NCBI GenBank assembly: GCA_023548195.1
Contig: JAJHZJ010000696.1
Coordinates: 1,303,843-1,367,842, forward strand
Length of the DNA: 64,000 nucleotides
Direction of reading: 5' to 3'
Source of the DNA: Bettongia penicillata ogilbyi
Taxonomy: Eukaryota; Chordata; Mammalia; Diprotodontia; Potoroidae
The position numbers and the translations under genes were made by a program. Shown piece after piece: positions 1-11,700 of the stretch. The notes below the pieces were generated by a model. The model did no database searches. It had not been told where the DNA came from and saw only the letters and a program-made list of their open reading frames with translations. Position 1 is the stretch's first letter. Each line of letters begins with the position of its first letter.

Positions 1-180
1 ATTACTTTTCTAGCTGGCTACTAAGAATGTCATTTTGTTCATAAGGACTCAATGAAATATTTATGTTCTATGGGAATGAAAAAATGTATTTATATTATTC
101 ACTGTTTTTTCATAGGATTAGGGTATTGTGGCAGAAGAGGGTATAAAATACCCCCCCTCCCAAAATTTCCTTCCCATTCA

Positions 181-362
181 TAGATTTAGAGCTGGAAGAA
201 ACTTCAGAGGTCATAGAGTCTAACCCCATCATTTTGTAGATGAGTTTCAGAAAAAAAAAAAAGCTAAGTGATATATGCTCAGGGCCACACAGTTTGTAGC
301 CCTGAGAAAGGATTTCAACTCGGGTCTTCCTGAATCAGCTCCAGTGTCCTATCCACTAAATT
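181..362 (-). mobile_element. MIR-type core-SINE
   Basis: An antisense mammalian-wide SINE. The run contains the antisense core (tagatttagagctggaag, then gatgag...aactca) and ends in the antisense tRNA-like head ('tatccacta'). It is diverged, so the subfamily is uncertain. Confidence 0.75.
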
Positions 363-689
363 CACAGAAAGTATTCTGAGCCAGTTGGGGCTGCCACACT
401 TCATGTTCTGCCTCCCTCCCTTTTTCCAACAAAGCCTCCATGATGGACACAGGAGATGGCAGGGAAGAGTAATATCCCTGGCCAAACTGAACTCTGAAGT
501 CTGAAAACTGAACTCCTATGGAGCAAACATTGCAAAATTCCTTGCACAACTTGTGTCTAAATGGTTTGAGGGAAAGAGATTTCCCTTTGTCTTAAATGTC
601 TTAAATATACCAAGCATCCAAACAAGTGTAATGGAAACAAGCAACCTCTTCAATAACCTTCTATATGCAGCCAAATATATTTTTTAGGA
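363..689. other. No recognised feature
   Basis: No coding signal or known repeat was recognised. It contains short open frames only. Confidence 0.4.
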
Positions 690-882
690 TGAGTTCTTAA
701 TCTAGGATCAGTGAACTTTCTAAAAAATTTTTTGAAAACTGCATTTCATTATACTTGGTTTCTTTTGTAATTCTATGTATTTTGTTGTATGTATCAAAAA
801 AAGAAACATTACTATGAGAATGGGTCCATGACTTCACTAGACTGCTGAAAGGGGCCCATGACCCCAAAATGTTAGGATCCCT
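690..882 (+). mobile_element. hAT-like non-autonomous DNA transposon remnant
   Basis: It opens with gttcttaatct and closes with the inverted form aatgttaggatcc. The interior has paired 'gggtccatgac...ggggcccatgac' blocks. The same family occurs at 19582, 23932 and 47334. I know the repeat type but cannot name the family with certainty. Confidence 0.6.
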
Positions 883-1724
883 TCCTCTAAAGGAATAAAA
901 TAGTTACCACAAAGTCATAAGCTAATTCAAGAAGCCCCTATCTCTGTCAGATTGATCTTTGGAACATGCCAAAGAACAGAGAATGTGTGGGATGATCAGC
1001 GCTCTGGGTCTAATAGGAAGTGAGAGAAAAAAAATCTATTATCTGTTTTGAAAGAGAAGTGTACAGCATCCACCTACTAACTCAGGTGGAGGATGGTTTC
1101 ACTTAAAAGCTGGTTCCAAACAGCAATATTCTCAAGACCATAATTCTTTCTTAGGACCTCAGCTCCATTACCACACTCCATTCTGAAACGCTTGACCATT
1201 TTGGAAATGACTGGTACACATGATGATAACCATGAACATTTACATGTGTCTGAGCTCAAACTTAAAAGCTGTCCACTTCTATCTGGTTTAGCCAATGTTA
1301 TAGAAACCATGGGAGATCAACAGTTCTGCAGTAACTGAAACACTTATTCTTTATGTTCTTGTCTCTGCCTGGTTTAGTGGGTAGTTATTTCTTTGATATT
1401 CTGGCTTGAGTTTCAAAATAATGGATTTTTCTCTGTACCATAACTGTTAGACCTCTGAAATATCTGTTCAGAAGTTGTTTGACCAAGTTTTTTACCTGAA
1501 ATAAAAATCCTTTCATGGAAGCTGGGATGGGGAGAAAGAACTTTTAAAAGTACAAGTGAACTTGAAGCCTAAGAGATCTTTCCTGAAGCACAAGGGGAGG
1601 ACAACGGCCATCCAAGAACCGAAGAGGAAAGCAGGGCCAATGGAAAGCTCTGTCTCTATCTTATTTCATTCAAGACCAATCAAAGGCAAAGGATGAATGA
1701 CTCCACTTATAGAGGGAGTCTCCT
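883..1724. other. No recognised feature
   Basis: About 840 bases in which I see no coding potential and no repeat I can name. This is a candidate single-copy or very old sequence. Confidence 0.35.
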
Positions 1725-1800
1725 GCCCTCTCTGGGTCTCATTGTCTTCATCTCTTAAAAGAGGATGAACCAGCTAGTTAATCTCCAGTTGTAATTGGAT
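1725..1800 (+). mobile_element. MIR-type SINE fragment
   Basis: A sense fragment of the MIR core: 'ctctgggtctcattgtcttc' followed by a degraded 'aaaagaggatgaaccagctag'. It ends at a poly-T run starting near 1806. Confidence 0.55.
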
Positions 1801-2592
1801 TGATTTTTTTTTTTTTTTTTTTTGAGAATTCTTACCGGAAAAAGAACTGACCCTACGTTGGAATCTAGAGCTGCATTGATCTATTTTGATTTCAAAAGCA
1901 CTCTGGCACCCCCTATTGCACAAAGAAGGGAAATGTTTCTATAGAAGATCATTGCAGCAGGCAATGTGGACAGAGAACTCCCACCTACCTCCTTCGTACG
2001 GCAAGGGAACTCTAGACCTTTTAGAGAGGATAAATCGTTTCTATGATTTTAGCTGATGGTGGTTTTTGAAGACACATGTATAGAACTGTAGCATTATTAT
2101 TCTGTTATATTACTCTGCTGTATTTAGAATTGTCACTAAGAGTCAAATTTTAATATAAACTATGTTCTTTTTAACTTAATGATTTATTTATTATATATTT
2201 GGTTTGGAACTTTTGTGTGAATAGCTTCTTATTTAAGACTGGAGTACATTAAATACTACCCAGCCAGGACCAATATCTTGTCGTAAGTCTAAATTCTTGA
2301 CTTTCATTCTTTGGGGTGGGGATGGCTTCCAGCAATGTATATTATTCATTCTTCTATGTATACTTATCCTAACCCATTCTTGTCCACATCTTTCCATAAG
2401 TTGTCCAAAAGGGTCCAACCAGATTGACTGCAGGTCATTCTCTCTATTTTCTAGTATCTTTGAGTACCAAGAGGAGCATGAAGGATGTTGATATGTTATC
2501 ATTCTTCCTTGCTAGATGTGTCTCATCTCTTTCTGTTCATGCTTGTCCAGTGTCATGTTTTGTACATCGCTGACTGCATAAAGTCATAAGAT
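1801..2592. other. No confidently recognised feature
   Basis: AT-rich in its centre (2080-2220). The block at 2230-2560 looks repeat-like in composition but I could not assign it. It has overlapping short open frames on both strands with no recognisable product. Confidence 0.3.
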
Positions 2593-4340
2593 GTGACCAT
2601 TTTCTATTCACTATCCAGCTTTCCTTTGTCTTTGAATTATTTAGTTTCCCTAGCCACCTCTTTTTCCAGTACTGGCTGTGCCTTCAGTCATTCTCCTTGC
2701 TCACTACTTGAGGTGAGGAAGTTAGACCATTCCTTGCTCCCCATGGCCCCTTGTGCATATTTTCCTCCTACCACCATCACTCAGTAACTTCTTCTTTGAG
2801 GTCTGTACAATCCACATTCACCACCTGATCAAAATCCTGGTTTCTGTTGTCTACAGATCTCCAGAACATTCCCCTTCTCTCTTTCATGATTTCTATGCCT
2901 GGCTCACAAACTTTCTCTCCTCAACTCCTTCCCACATAATAAGGGATTTCAATATACATAATGATACTCCTTAAAAATACCTCAGTGTCCCAATTCCTCA
3001 ACTTACTCATTTCCCATGACCTATTCCCCTCCTTCACCTCAGACATATATGGTCATACCTTTGACCTTGCCATCACCTATAAATAAACCACTTCCATGTT
3101 CATGAACTCTGAAATCTTATCTGATCACAGTCTATTAGCATTCCATTTTACCCTCTGACTTCCAGTACAAAACCCTATATTTCATCTCAACACCTTAAAC
3201 TGTCAATTCCCTAATGGGCCCTCTCCACTACACTAGCCATACTCTCTTCCTTTCCCCATCTTAACCCCTTGATTAACCAGCTCAATTCTATGTTGTTATC
3301 TTTTCTTGAGTTCCAGAACCCCTTGTCATATCAGCAATTATTCCCTGCCAAGTTTTAACCGTGGATCACTTCCACCATCCAAAGCCTTTGCTCCTACTCA
3401 TGGGCTGCTGAATGAAAGTGGAGAAAATCACCCAATGCTTTTGACAAGGTCCATTACAAATTTGTGTTACACAACCTCTACTGGGCCCTCACTACTGCTT
3501 GGCAATCCTCCTATACCTCCCTTATGAACTCAAGATCCCACTTTCCACAACAGCTCTTTGGAATCTTTTTTTTCTTCAAGTCTCCCATGGCATTCCCTCC
3601 CTCCACCCTCTCACCTGAGAACCTTACCTCATCTTTTACAGAAAAAAATTTAACCCGTTCACTGTGAGCTCCCTCATCTCTCCTGTTCGTCATCTTACAT
3701 CATTCAGATGCCTTCTGCCATTGCTTCCCCTATCACTTCTGTCTCACATGAAGAGGTACCCTTACTCCTTTTCATAAGTCATCCCATGTCATCTTGTCTC
3801 CTCCAACAGATTGATCCCTCTGTCATCCTCACTCTATCATTTATATTCAATCTTTCTCTGTCCACTGCCTGCTTCCCTACTGCCTACAAATATGCCCATA
3901 TCTCCATAATCCTCCACTTGATCCTTCCATCCATGTGAATTACCTTCCTGTCTTTTCTACCCTTTGTGGCTAAACTCCTTGAGAAGACCATCTCTAACAG
4001 GTACCTCCAATTTCTTTCCTCTTATTAACTATTTATAGTCTGGCTTTGAACCTCATCATTCCAATGAAGCTGCTTTCTCCAAATTAACCAATAATCTCTT
4101 AATTGCTAAATCCACTTGCCTTTTCTTAACCCTTAGACTTCTGGACCCCTCTGTCGCCTTTAATATTGTTGATCACCCACATCTTCATGATTTACCTTCT
4201 AGGTTTTTGGGACAATACTATCTTGGCTGTCCTAGTATCCACCTGACCACTCCTCAATTTCCTTTGCCCAATTTTCATTAGGGTCACAGTTGCTAACCAT
4301 TGGGGGGGATATCCTCCAAATCCTTCCCTGTTTCAGACTG
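2593..4340 (+). mobile_element. LINE L2, 5' part (endonuclease and RT region, decayed)
   Basis: The first part of a long L2 copy. The frame around 2819-2974 reads as the L2 endonuclease, with YRSPEHSP and then RDFNIHND. The catalytic Asp of the GDFN motif is kept but its Gly has become Arg. Multiple stops and frameshifts follow through the RT region. The element is interrupted by a MAR1-like SINE at 4341 and continues at 4629. With its 3' part it spans about 2.6 kb, long for a mammalian L2 copy. L2 is the autonomous partner of MIR/THER SINEs. Confidence 0.85.
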
Positions 4341-4628
4341 TGTGTTCATCCTTCGTTGCTAAGGAAGACCATGCCATCAGAGAAATGATGACATCACTTT
4401 CACTTGACTTTGTTTTGAGTGAGGGAGGTCTGTGCAGGTCACCAGTGTCACTTCTCCTCCAGAGCCATCTGAATCCAGTGGCTAGATATTCACCAGGATA
4501 ACTGGAGATGATCCAGGATGAGGCAATTGGGGTTAAGTGACTTGCCCAAGGTCACACAGCTAGTGAGTGTCAAGTGTCTGAGATGAGATTTGAACTCAGA
4601 TCCTCCTCACTCCTGTTCTAGCCACTGC
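4341..4628 (-). mobile_element. MAR1-like SINE (RTE-tailed)
   Basis: Antisense copy. It begins with the antisense tail (gttcatccttcgttgctaag), runs through the MAR1 body ('gaatccagtggctagatat'), and ends in the antisense tRNA-like promoter region ('gagatttgaactcagatcc'). It sits inside an L2, whose sequence resumes directly afterwards. A second, sense copy is at 17951. Confidence 0.85.
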
Positions 4629-5492
4629 AGAGTAACACCATTCTCCCAGGCACCCCACTCACAACTTAGATGTCATCCTCAATTTCCATTTCTCATTTCC
4701 CAGATCCCATATCTTGCCAAGGCCTATAGATTTCACCTTTGCTCTGTCTCTCAAATACATCCCCTCTCTTCTGTACTGCCACCACCCTGGAATAAATCTT
4801 CATCACCACTCACTTAGGTTATTGGAATAATAAGTAAGAAATGTGTTGATACACTTGCCACAAGTCTCTCTCTTCATTCCTTTTATTCTCCATTTAGGCT
4901 AGTGATTTTCCTAAAGCATGAATCTGTCACCCTTCCCCTTGCCCCACTCAAGAAACTCCAGTAGCTTTCTATCAAATTCTCTGCTTGGAATTCAAAGCCC
5001 TTCATGGCCTTTCCCCACCCCCATCCACAGACACCCCCCATTTCCAGTCTCCTTATTCCTTATATACCACCATGTGCTGTTCAATTCAATGGCACCAGCC
5101 TTGCTGTTGTTCCCTGAACAAGACACTCCATTGCTGGACTCTCAGAATTTTCACTGATGGCTCCACTTGCCTGAAGTGCTCTTGCCTCCTGCCTTCCCTA
5201 ACTTCACTCGAGTTGCATCTCAAATCCCATCTTCTTCAGGAAGCTTTTCCTGACCCCTTTGAATGATTCAATCTTAAAATACTTCTTTTCATCTCTTCCT
5301 ACTTATCCTCAATGCAGCTTGTTTGTACATGTTTGTTTTTTCACTGTCTCTCCCATTAGATTGTGAGCATCTTGATGGCAGGGATTGTCTTTTGCCTTTC
5401 ATCATATCCCTAGCACTTAGCATAGTGCCTGGCACATAGTAGGAGCTTAGTAAGCGTTTATTAAGTGATTGATTGGTTCTTCCAATTTTTAA
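4629..5492 (+). mobile_element. LINE L2, 3' part
   Basis: This continues the L2 beyond the MAR1 insertion, from 'accaccattctcccagg'-like sequence through the C-terminal coding region and 3'UTR. It finishes with the diagnostic L2 end ('gcctggcacatagtaggagc' and then a TGATTGATTG-type tail near 5465). Confidence 0.9.
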
Positions 5493-6034
5493 TCATTTAG
5501 GTGATATAGGACTAGAGATAAGTCCTATAATAAAAAAGGAATCTTGAAAGAAATTGCTCACCTTCTTTAGTTTCCTGAATCATATAATTCTTTCCTTTTA
5601 TCAGTAAGAAATATGTCCCCTCCTTCCTTAACATATTTGATTCCAAAATTCATCTTTTGTGATGATTCTTTTCAACTCCTAGTCAAGTAAAATTTAAGAC
5701 TCACAAGGCAAAAATGGGCTCATCCTCAGGGTTATTTGGGGGAGATCAGGAATGTATCATCATGAATTGCACCACTAATGGGAACAAACCTGTTCGCACA
5801 TGGGTGCCAACCAAAGCTGCCAAGGGGACCTAGGCATGAAAGGGATGACTACATCAGCCTCAACCTGTCTCTGTTCCTGAATTAGTAGTGATAAACGTAG
5901 CAGGTGTAGACTGGATGACACCTATTATCTCTTTGACCACAATTAACCTCTCTAACATTCAGGTTCCCAAGAGTAGTGGGCAGAAGTCGCAGAGGGGCCA
6001 AGTTTGACTCTACATAAGGAAATCTTTTGTAACA
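5493..6034. other. No recognised feature
   Basis: No repeat family or coding exon was recognised in these 540 bases. Confidence 0.35.
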
Positions 6035-6215
6035 ATTAAGAGTTTTCTGAGAGTGGAATGGGAAGCCCCAGGGGGAATAGGTTTCCCAATACAGAAAGTC
6101 TTCACAAAAGACCTGGTGAACAAGTTGTTGATGATGTTATAGAAAGGATTCCTCTTGGGGTGTGAGATGGACTACATAACTGCTGAGGTTCTTTCTACCT
6201 CAGACATTCTTATCT
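6035..6215 (+). mobile_element. CR1/L3 LINE 3' end
   Basis: Matches the CR1/L3 3' region in order: 'gagtggaatgggaagccc', 'gtcttcacaaaagacctgg', 'gatgttatagaaaggattcc' and 'gaggttctttctacctcaga'. A related copy is at 44745. Confidence 0.65.
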
Positions 6216-6282
6216 TTAGAGTAGGGCCTGGGGATTAGAGAAACTATTTTATCGGAATAGGGAATCCCCAAGACGAATCCCT

Positions 6283-6475
6283 ATACTGATGCTTGTTGGT
6301 CCCTTCTCTGCAACTTGTCTTACAGAGTTACTTAGAACCCTGCAATCAGGCACCTGGAGTTAGGTTAAGTGACTTGCCTAGGGTCACAGAGCCAATATGT
6401 CAGAGGCAGGACTGGAAACTTGGACTTCTGGGCTCTGAGACTGACTATCCACTATGCCACAAACCCTCTCAATCT
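6283..6475 (-). mobile_element. THER/MIR-type SINE
   Basis: Antisense marsupial core-SINE with 'ttctctgcaacttgtcttac' and then 'aagtgacttgcctagggtca' and a degraded antisense tRNA head ('atccactatgcc'). The copy at 9498 shares the unusual tail region, so this is a distinct subfamily, possibly THER2. Confidence 0.7.
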
Positions 6476-6477
6476 TT

Positions 6478-6575
6478 AAAACAGGGGTAATAATATTTGT
6501 GCTCTCTTGTGAGGAAAGTATTTGGTGAACCTGAAAGTTTCATATAAATCTGAGTGATGATGATAATGATGTCAA
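6478..6575 (+). mobile_element. MIR/THER 3' end fragment
   Basis: Short sense 3' end: 'aaaacaggggtaataatatt' through 'catataaatctgagtgatg', then a degraded (GAT)n tail. Confidence 0.5.
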
Positions 6576-6604
6576 GATTGTAGGAACTCCATCTTTCCAA
6601 TGAT

Positions 6605-7060
6605 GCCATTTAAGCCCAGAACACATTTATCACAGTGCTAGGCCCTGGAGATACAAAGACAACAATGAAACATTCCTTGCCCTCAAGAAGAAACGTGTGA
6701 ATAGAAAATCAAATACAAAATATGTACAAATTTCTGGGAGTAGGCGCTAACAACATAGGGTTCAGGACAGGCTGACTACAGGAAATGGCATGAGAAAGAG
6801 CTCTGAAGGAATCTTGAGATTTTAAGAGGTAGAGATAAGGAGGGAGTATATCCTACTCAGAGGAGTTCAAAGATAAATGGCAAAACATGAAACATTCACA
6901 ATGTGAAGCACTGTGATAAGTAAGCTCTGAGGACGCAAATTCAAGAGGGTGTCTACCCTCAAGGAACTAACATTCTAAAGAGGAAAGACAATACACATAA
7001 GAGGGTGGTGGTCACTGAGGAATGTTTTGAACAAGGAAGTCAAATGGAACAAGGTCACTG
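6605..7060 (-). mobile_element. LINE L2 fragment(s), 3' region
   Basis: Antisense L2 3' sequence occurs twice ('gtgctaggccctggagataca', then again near 6898, 'gaagcactgtgataagtaag'). This suggests two overlapping antisense insertions or a local duplication. Confidence 0.7.
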
Positions 7061-7074
7061 GAATCAATGGGCAA

Positions 7075-8003
7075 TCAACTGGCATGTCCTTGACTTACAT
7101 CCCAAACTGCCTATTAAATATCTCAGACTGGAAGTCCCCTAGACATCTTAAACTTAATATGTCCAAAACTAAATCCATTTTCTTTCCCTTCAAACCTCTC
7201 CAATTCCTAACTTCCCTATTACTGTCAAGTATACCACTACCCTCCTAGTTACCCAAGCCCACAACCTGGGTTCATTCCTCACTCTCTCATTCCTCACTCT
7301 ACCCTATGTTGCCAAGGGCTGTCAGTTTCACCTTCATACATTTTTCAAATACGTTCCCTTCTCTCCTGCAATGCTTCCATCATTTTGGACTATTACAAAA
7401 GCCTGCTGGTTGGTCTCCCTACTTTGAGTGTCTCACTCACTCTAATCCATACTCCATTCAACTGTTAAATTATTCTCCCTAAAGTGATATCTGACCATGT
7501 CACCTCCCTATTCAATAAACTCCAGTGTTTCCCTATCACTTCAAGATCAAATACAAAATCTTCTGCTTGACATCAAAACCTTCATCACCTTTCCAGTCTT
7601 CCTATACTTCTCCCCACCTTCACACTTTCTGTAGCCCAGTGACTAGCTTCCTTGCTGTTCTTTGAACAAGATACTCCATTTCTTGACCTGGCTGCTCCCC
7701 CCGCCCCTTCCCTAGAACACCCTCTCATATTTATATGGGCTTCCCTGACTTTCATCAAGTTCCAACTAAAATCTCAGTCTCTATCAGAAGCCTCTCCCCA
7801 TCCCCTGTAATTCTAGAGTCTTCTCTTATTTGACTATCTCCAATTTATCCTGTATATATTTTGTTTGTATGTAGTAGATTTCATATTGTCTCTGTCATCA
7901 GACTGAGAGCTCCTCAAGGGTAGGAACTATCTCTGTCATTCTTTGTATTCCCAGCACAGTACCTGGCATGGAGTAGGAATGCTTGATGAATATTCATTTC
8001 TTT
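7075..8003 (+). mobile_element. LINE L2, C-terminal coding region and 3' end
   Basis: A colinear L2 3' segment from 'ccaaactgcctattaaatat' through 'ggactattacaaaagcctgc' and 'ctgttctttgaacaagatac' to the 3' end ('tggcatggagtaggaatgct'). All frames are broken. It is followed immediately by an antisense L2, giving a diverged inverted pair. Confidence 0.9.
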
Positions 8004-8420
8004 CTTGGTTAGAGATACGATAGGTGGAATTTTGTGCATGGGGAACTGCAAGGAGGTATGGCCGGACCACAGAATATATGAAAGTGAATAATGTGAATAA
8101 AGAGTAAAATCATCAGCTAGAGCCAAATTGTACAAGGCTTTCAAAGCTGTATTTTATCCTTGAGGTAAGAATGAACCACTGGAGTTTCTTGGGCAGGAGT
8201 TAATCCTGTGCTTTTTAATCCCTGAGGAGGATGGATCAGAGAAGGGAGAGACTTGGGACACCAATTAAGAAGCTATTGCAATATTCTGGTCAAGAGTTGA
8301 TGGGAGCCTAAACTGAGAGGGGGGAGAAGAGAAAAGAATATATATGAGATATGTAGTGGAGGCAGAACAGACAAGACCTGGCAATTGATTGGATCTGAGG
8401 ATCTCATCTTGGAATTTTGC
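8004..8420 (-). mobile_element. LINE L2 fragment
   Basis: Antisense L2 coding region: 'ggggaactgcaaggagg', 'caaggctttcaaagctg', 'gaagctattgcaatattctg' and 'cctggcaattgattgg' are in the order expected for the complementary strand of 7290-7670. Confidence 0.8.
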
Positions 8421-8429
8421 TAGTTTTCT

Positions 8430-8553
8430 TCAAAGCTTCACTCCAAAGCTTCATTCTGCACAGGGCTTTTCTTGAAGTCTCCTCCCACTCCAGCTGCTAT
8501 TTCTCTCTTGCCAAAGTGACTTTATTTTGTAAATATTTTTATTTACTTATTTG
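8430..8553 (+). mobile_element. LINE L2 3' fragment, left of a SINE insertion
   Basis: Sense L2 3' region, ending at the target-site copy tttacttatttg (8542-8553). The other half resumes at 8752. Confidence 0.7.
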
Positions 8554-8751
8554 CTTGTTTGGTTATTTCATTTGTATTGAAGTGATTTGCCATTTCCTTC
8601 TCAGATCATTCTACAGATGAGGAAACTGAAGCAAACAGCATGAAATGAGTTGCCCAGGGTCACATAGCTAATAAGTGTCAAATATGAACTCGGGAAGCCT
8701 TTCTGATTGCTGACCTGCCACACTATCCATTGCAGTGCCAACTAGCTGCCC
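8554..8751 (-). mobile_element. WSINE1-like SINE with target-site duplication
   Basis: Antisense tRNA-derived SINE: 'tttgccatttccttctcaga', 'gatgaggaaactgaagcaaa', then the antisense head ending 'ccaactagctgcc'. It is flanked by 12-bp copies, tttacttatttg at 8542-8553 and tttacttacttg at 8752-8763, with one mismatch. It splits an older L2. Confidence 0.85.
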
Positions 8752-8905
8752 TTTACTTACTTGTACACATGTTTCCTTCAGTAGATTGTATCTTCCTTGA
8801 AGGTAGACCTTTTCCATTTTTTGTCTTTGTGTCTCTAGAACCTAAGTCAGTGCATAACACATCATAGATGCTTAATAAATGTGCTTGTTGAATGAATTTA
8901 TTCCA
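8752..8905 (+). mobile_element. LINE L2 3' end, right of the SINE insertion
   Basis: L2 3' end resuming after the SINE: 'cagtagattgtatcttcctt' through 'catagatgcttaataaatg' and a TGAATGAA-type tail. Confidence 0.75.
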
Positions 8906-9065
8906 CATATCAATAGTTCCGAGGTTTCCAAAAGCATTTTCTTCACAACAATACCATAAGACAGACATGCCAGTATTATCATCCCAATTTTGTAGATGAG
9001 TAACCTCAGGTTCAGAGAGGTTTGTGAATTGCTCAAGTCTCACACCTAAGAAATATCTGAGCCAA
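8906..9065 (-). mobile_element. THER/MIR-type SINE
   Basis: Antisense core-SINE: 'ccaattttgtagatgagtaa', 'gaattgctcaagtctcacac' and a degraded head. It abuts the L2 3' end. Confidence 0.6.
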
Positions 9066-9129
9066 GACCTGAATCCAGGGAATCTCTTGCTTCCCTATCC
9101 CCTACTTTTCCCATTGTTCCATCCCCCAC

Positions 9130-9375
9130 TTTAGTTAAATTTCATTCATGTTATCCATCATCATCAATTGCCATGCTTTGTCCATCCTATCCTCACAATA
9201 TATCTCATGTGTTCCCTTCTCTCCATTTATCCAGCTCCCCTAGACTCCCATCCCTTGGACTATTACAACAGCCTCTTAATTGGAATCTCAGTCTCACATC
9301 TCTCCTCTCTCTAGTCTAGCCTCCTAAGGACTGTGCAATTAATATTCTTAAAGCTCAAGTTTTGACTCCTGCTCT
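9130..9375 (+). mobile_element. LINE L2 fragment
   Basis: Sense L2 coding fragment: 'aattgccatgctttgtccat', 'ggactattacaacagcctc' and 'ttaattggaatctcagtctc' align with the 7290-7450 part of the neighbouring L2. Confidence 0.75.
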
Positions 9376-9478
9376 AGAAACTGCAGGAAGAAGCCCCAGG
9401 AAGACTCATCTTCCTGAGTTCAAATTTGACTTCACACACTTCCTAGCTGGGTGACCCTGAGGAAATCGAAGCAGGAAG
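9376..9478 (+). mobile_element. MIR/THER SINE head fragment
   Basis: Sense fragment with a box-B-like 'gagttcaaatttgac', then 'ctagctgggtgaccctgagg'. It is truncated 3' of the core. Confidence 0.55.
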
Positions 9479-9497
9479 AGGGATGAGACTTATGGTT

Positions 9498-9690
9498 TGG
9501 CTATTTCAGGGAACATCCATAATAGGAGAGTCCCTCCACCAATGCAGGTAGGTTCCTTCTCTACACCTTGTAGTCTTAAAGAATGGTTCAAAGCATTAAG
9601 ATCTTAGGTGACCTGCTCATGTGGTACCCAGTACATATTTGTCAGAGTTGGAACCTGTATCTGCATATATAGGAGGGCCTGCTTTACAAG
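9498..9690 (-). mobile_element. THER/MIR-type SINE
   Basis: Antisense copy sharing the 'ttctctacaccttgtagtct' tail block with 6283-6475, then 'cttaggtgacctgctcatgt' and a degraded head. Confidence 0.6.
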
Positions 9691-10179
9691 TTCTTAGATC
9701 TGCTTTTCTAAAAGGAAAGCAACTTTTGAGGAGTCAACAATCTACTTCAATCAAGCACATATGACATTCACTTAATTCAGGAGGGAAGTCAGAACCTTGA
9801 ACTTCAAGGAAAATACAAACAGAAATTACAAACAGAAAAACCAACAGATAGGGCTTCCAACTGTCTGACCATAAGCAATACATACATCTGTCTGAGTATA
9901 CATACATACCAGAGAGAGAAGCCCCAACACCTGGGTTTTCAAAGGGAGCTCCCCAGAGTCTCATCTGGGCCAAACATTTCCAATGAGTAAGCCCCAAAGT
10001 AAACCCTCACCTCAGAGTATTTATACACTTCAGAGCCAGGGGGCATCACAACCCTAAAGAACTAGTGCCTCCTTAGAAATTAACAAAAGATGTGGGTCTT
10101 CCTACAAAACAAATCTCCCCTAATCAAATTTCCCTTCAGGGTGGGGAAGATCTCTAACACTCATAATTAACATTACAGA

Positions 10180-10235
10180 ACCTCAACTCAGGTCTTCCTA
10201 GCTCTTGGGCTGGAACTCTGTCCATCACACCAAAC
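10180..10235 (-). mobile_element. SINE head remnant
   Basis: Antisense tRNA-like head only ('aactcaggtcttcctagctc', then 'ctgtccatcacacc'). The sequence from 9691 to 10534 is otherwise unassigned apart from this and a possible L2 end at 10430-10500. Confidence 0.45.
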
Positions 10236-10534
10236 CACACTATCCTTCACCTGATTACAGAGATTTCTAAAAACAATTCCCTTTCCTACCCTTAGACACT
10301 CTCTTTGACATAATTGACCTTGAAATGTGTATTCTCCTCCAATAAAAATAAAGTACAAAAATTGACTCATATTGACTACATGATTTGAAAAGGATTACAT
10401 CTTTCTGAAATTCAAATCTAGTAAATTCAAGATCAACAAACACTTATAAAGAGCCTATAATACTCCTATACTCCCAAAAAGAAAAAAAAAGGATGCCCCA
10501 ATGTAAAACAACAACCCAGTTCTTTTTGTGCTAG

Positions 10535-10935
10535 CAAATCAAGGAATGTCTGCTTTTCCCAAACTGTTCCCCCCCACCTGGAATGCTTTCCCGACTCTTA
10601 GAATCCTTTTATCCCTCTGAGTCTCCATAAGGGCTGCCTCTACATAAGTCTTTGCCAGATTTCCTGGTAGCTGTCAGTACTCTCTCTCTTCCCCTCCTCC
10701 CAACTACTTTGTATACCTAACACTGTGATTGTGGTTGGTGGCCCCATCTGCTTTGCCACTGCTCCCTAGAGAACACCGGACCTTTCTGTCTGACTTGCAG
10801 CTGAAATCTTCCCCCATTTGAATAGGAGCTCCCTGAAAACAGGATCTGCTTACTTTCCTTTCTGTATCTCTAGCTCTTTAGCACTATGCTTGGCACACTG
10901 TAAGTACTTAATAGAGGCTTTATTCATTCATTCCC
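10535..10935 (+). mobile_element. LINE L2 3' region
   Basis: Sense L2 3' end: 'cccacctggaatgctttccc', 'taggagctccctgaaaacag' and 'tagcactatgcttggcacac', ending in an ATTCATTC tail. Confidence 0.75.
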
Positions 10936-11044
10936 TCTTGTAGAATGTAAGCTGCCCTCAGGAACATACCTTCGCATCCCCAGTGCCCGGCTGGGGACAG
11001 CTTCAGCCCAAAGATGTGAAACTGATTTGAAGAAAGCAGCTGGT

Positions 11045-11225
11045 ACAATGGACAGAGGCCAGGTTCACAGTCACAGGACCTACATTTAAAGCTCCACTTC
11101 AATAATTGTGTGGCTTGAGATGAGTCACAGCAATGCCCAGGGCCTCAGCTTTCTCCTCTGAAAACTGAGGAGGCTTGGAATAGAAGGCTGCTAAGGCCCC
11201 TTTCATCCCTAGACCCAAGAACTGA
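11045..11225 (+). mobile_element. MIR-type SINE
   Basis: Sense MIR with a degraded head ('agctggtacaatggacagag'), core 'ttgtgtggcttgagatgagt' and 3' 'ctgctaaggcccctttcatc'. Confidence 0.7.
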
Positions 11226-11559
11226 ATTAAATCCACTTCTGGTTTGATGCCAAGTGGACTGAGATAAAGGCAAAGGTTCTATAGCAGGAGGAGGGAGAGA
11301 TTCCCTTCAGCTGGAGGAAACTGAGAAGGCTTTAGGGAGGAGGCACCTAAGGTGAGCCTGGAAATCCTGTTTTCACTTAAACCCATTTGCACCTTATTGA
11401 CTGTTCTCAGGTGCACTGCTTACTACACTGACACGTGCTATTTCATGGAGGATTTTCAATGCAAAGCCGCATATGTGGACCCTAGCGAGTGACAAATGAT
11501 ATTTGTACTTATTCTTTTGATTACAAGGCTAATAAGAAGCAGGGTGAGAGGAGTAGATA
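11226..11559. other. No firmly recognised feature
   Basis: There is possible very degraded antisense L2 sequence at 11280-11370 ('aggcacctaaggtgagcctg'). The rest is unassigned. Confidence 0.3.
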
Positions 11560-11700
11560 GAGAGCCAGTTACAGAGTTGGGAAGACCTGGGTTCAAGTTT
11601 CACCTTTGACATGAACTGACTGGATGACCCTGGGCAAGTCACTTCAGCTAGGAGTGCCCCCAGAAAACTCTCTAAGATGGCAATTTTTTATTCAAATTAA
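11560..11700 (+). mobile_element. THER/MIR-type SINE
   Basis: Sense copy: 'gggttcaagtttcacctttg' (box B), 'gatgaccctgggcaagtcac' and then 'ggagtgcccccagaaaactc', the sense form of the 6283/9498 tail subfamily. Confidence 0.65.
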
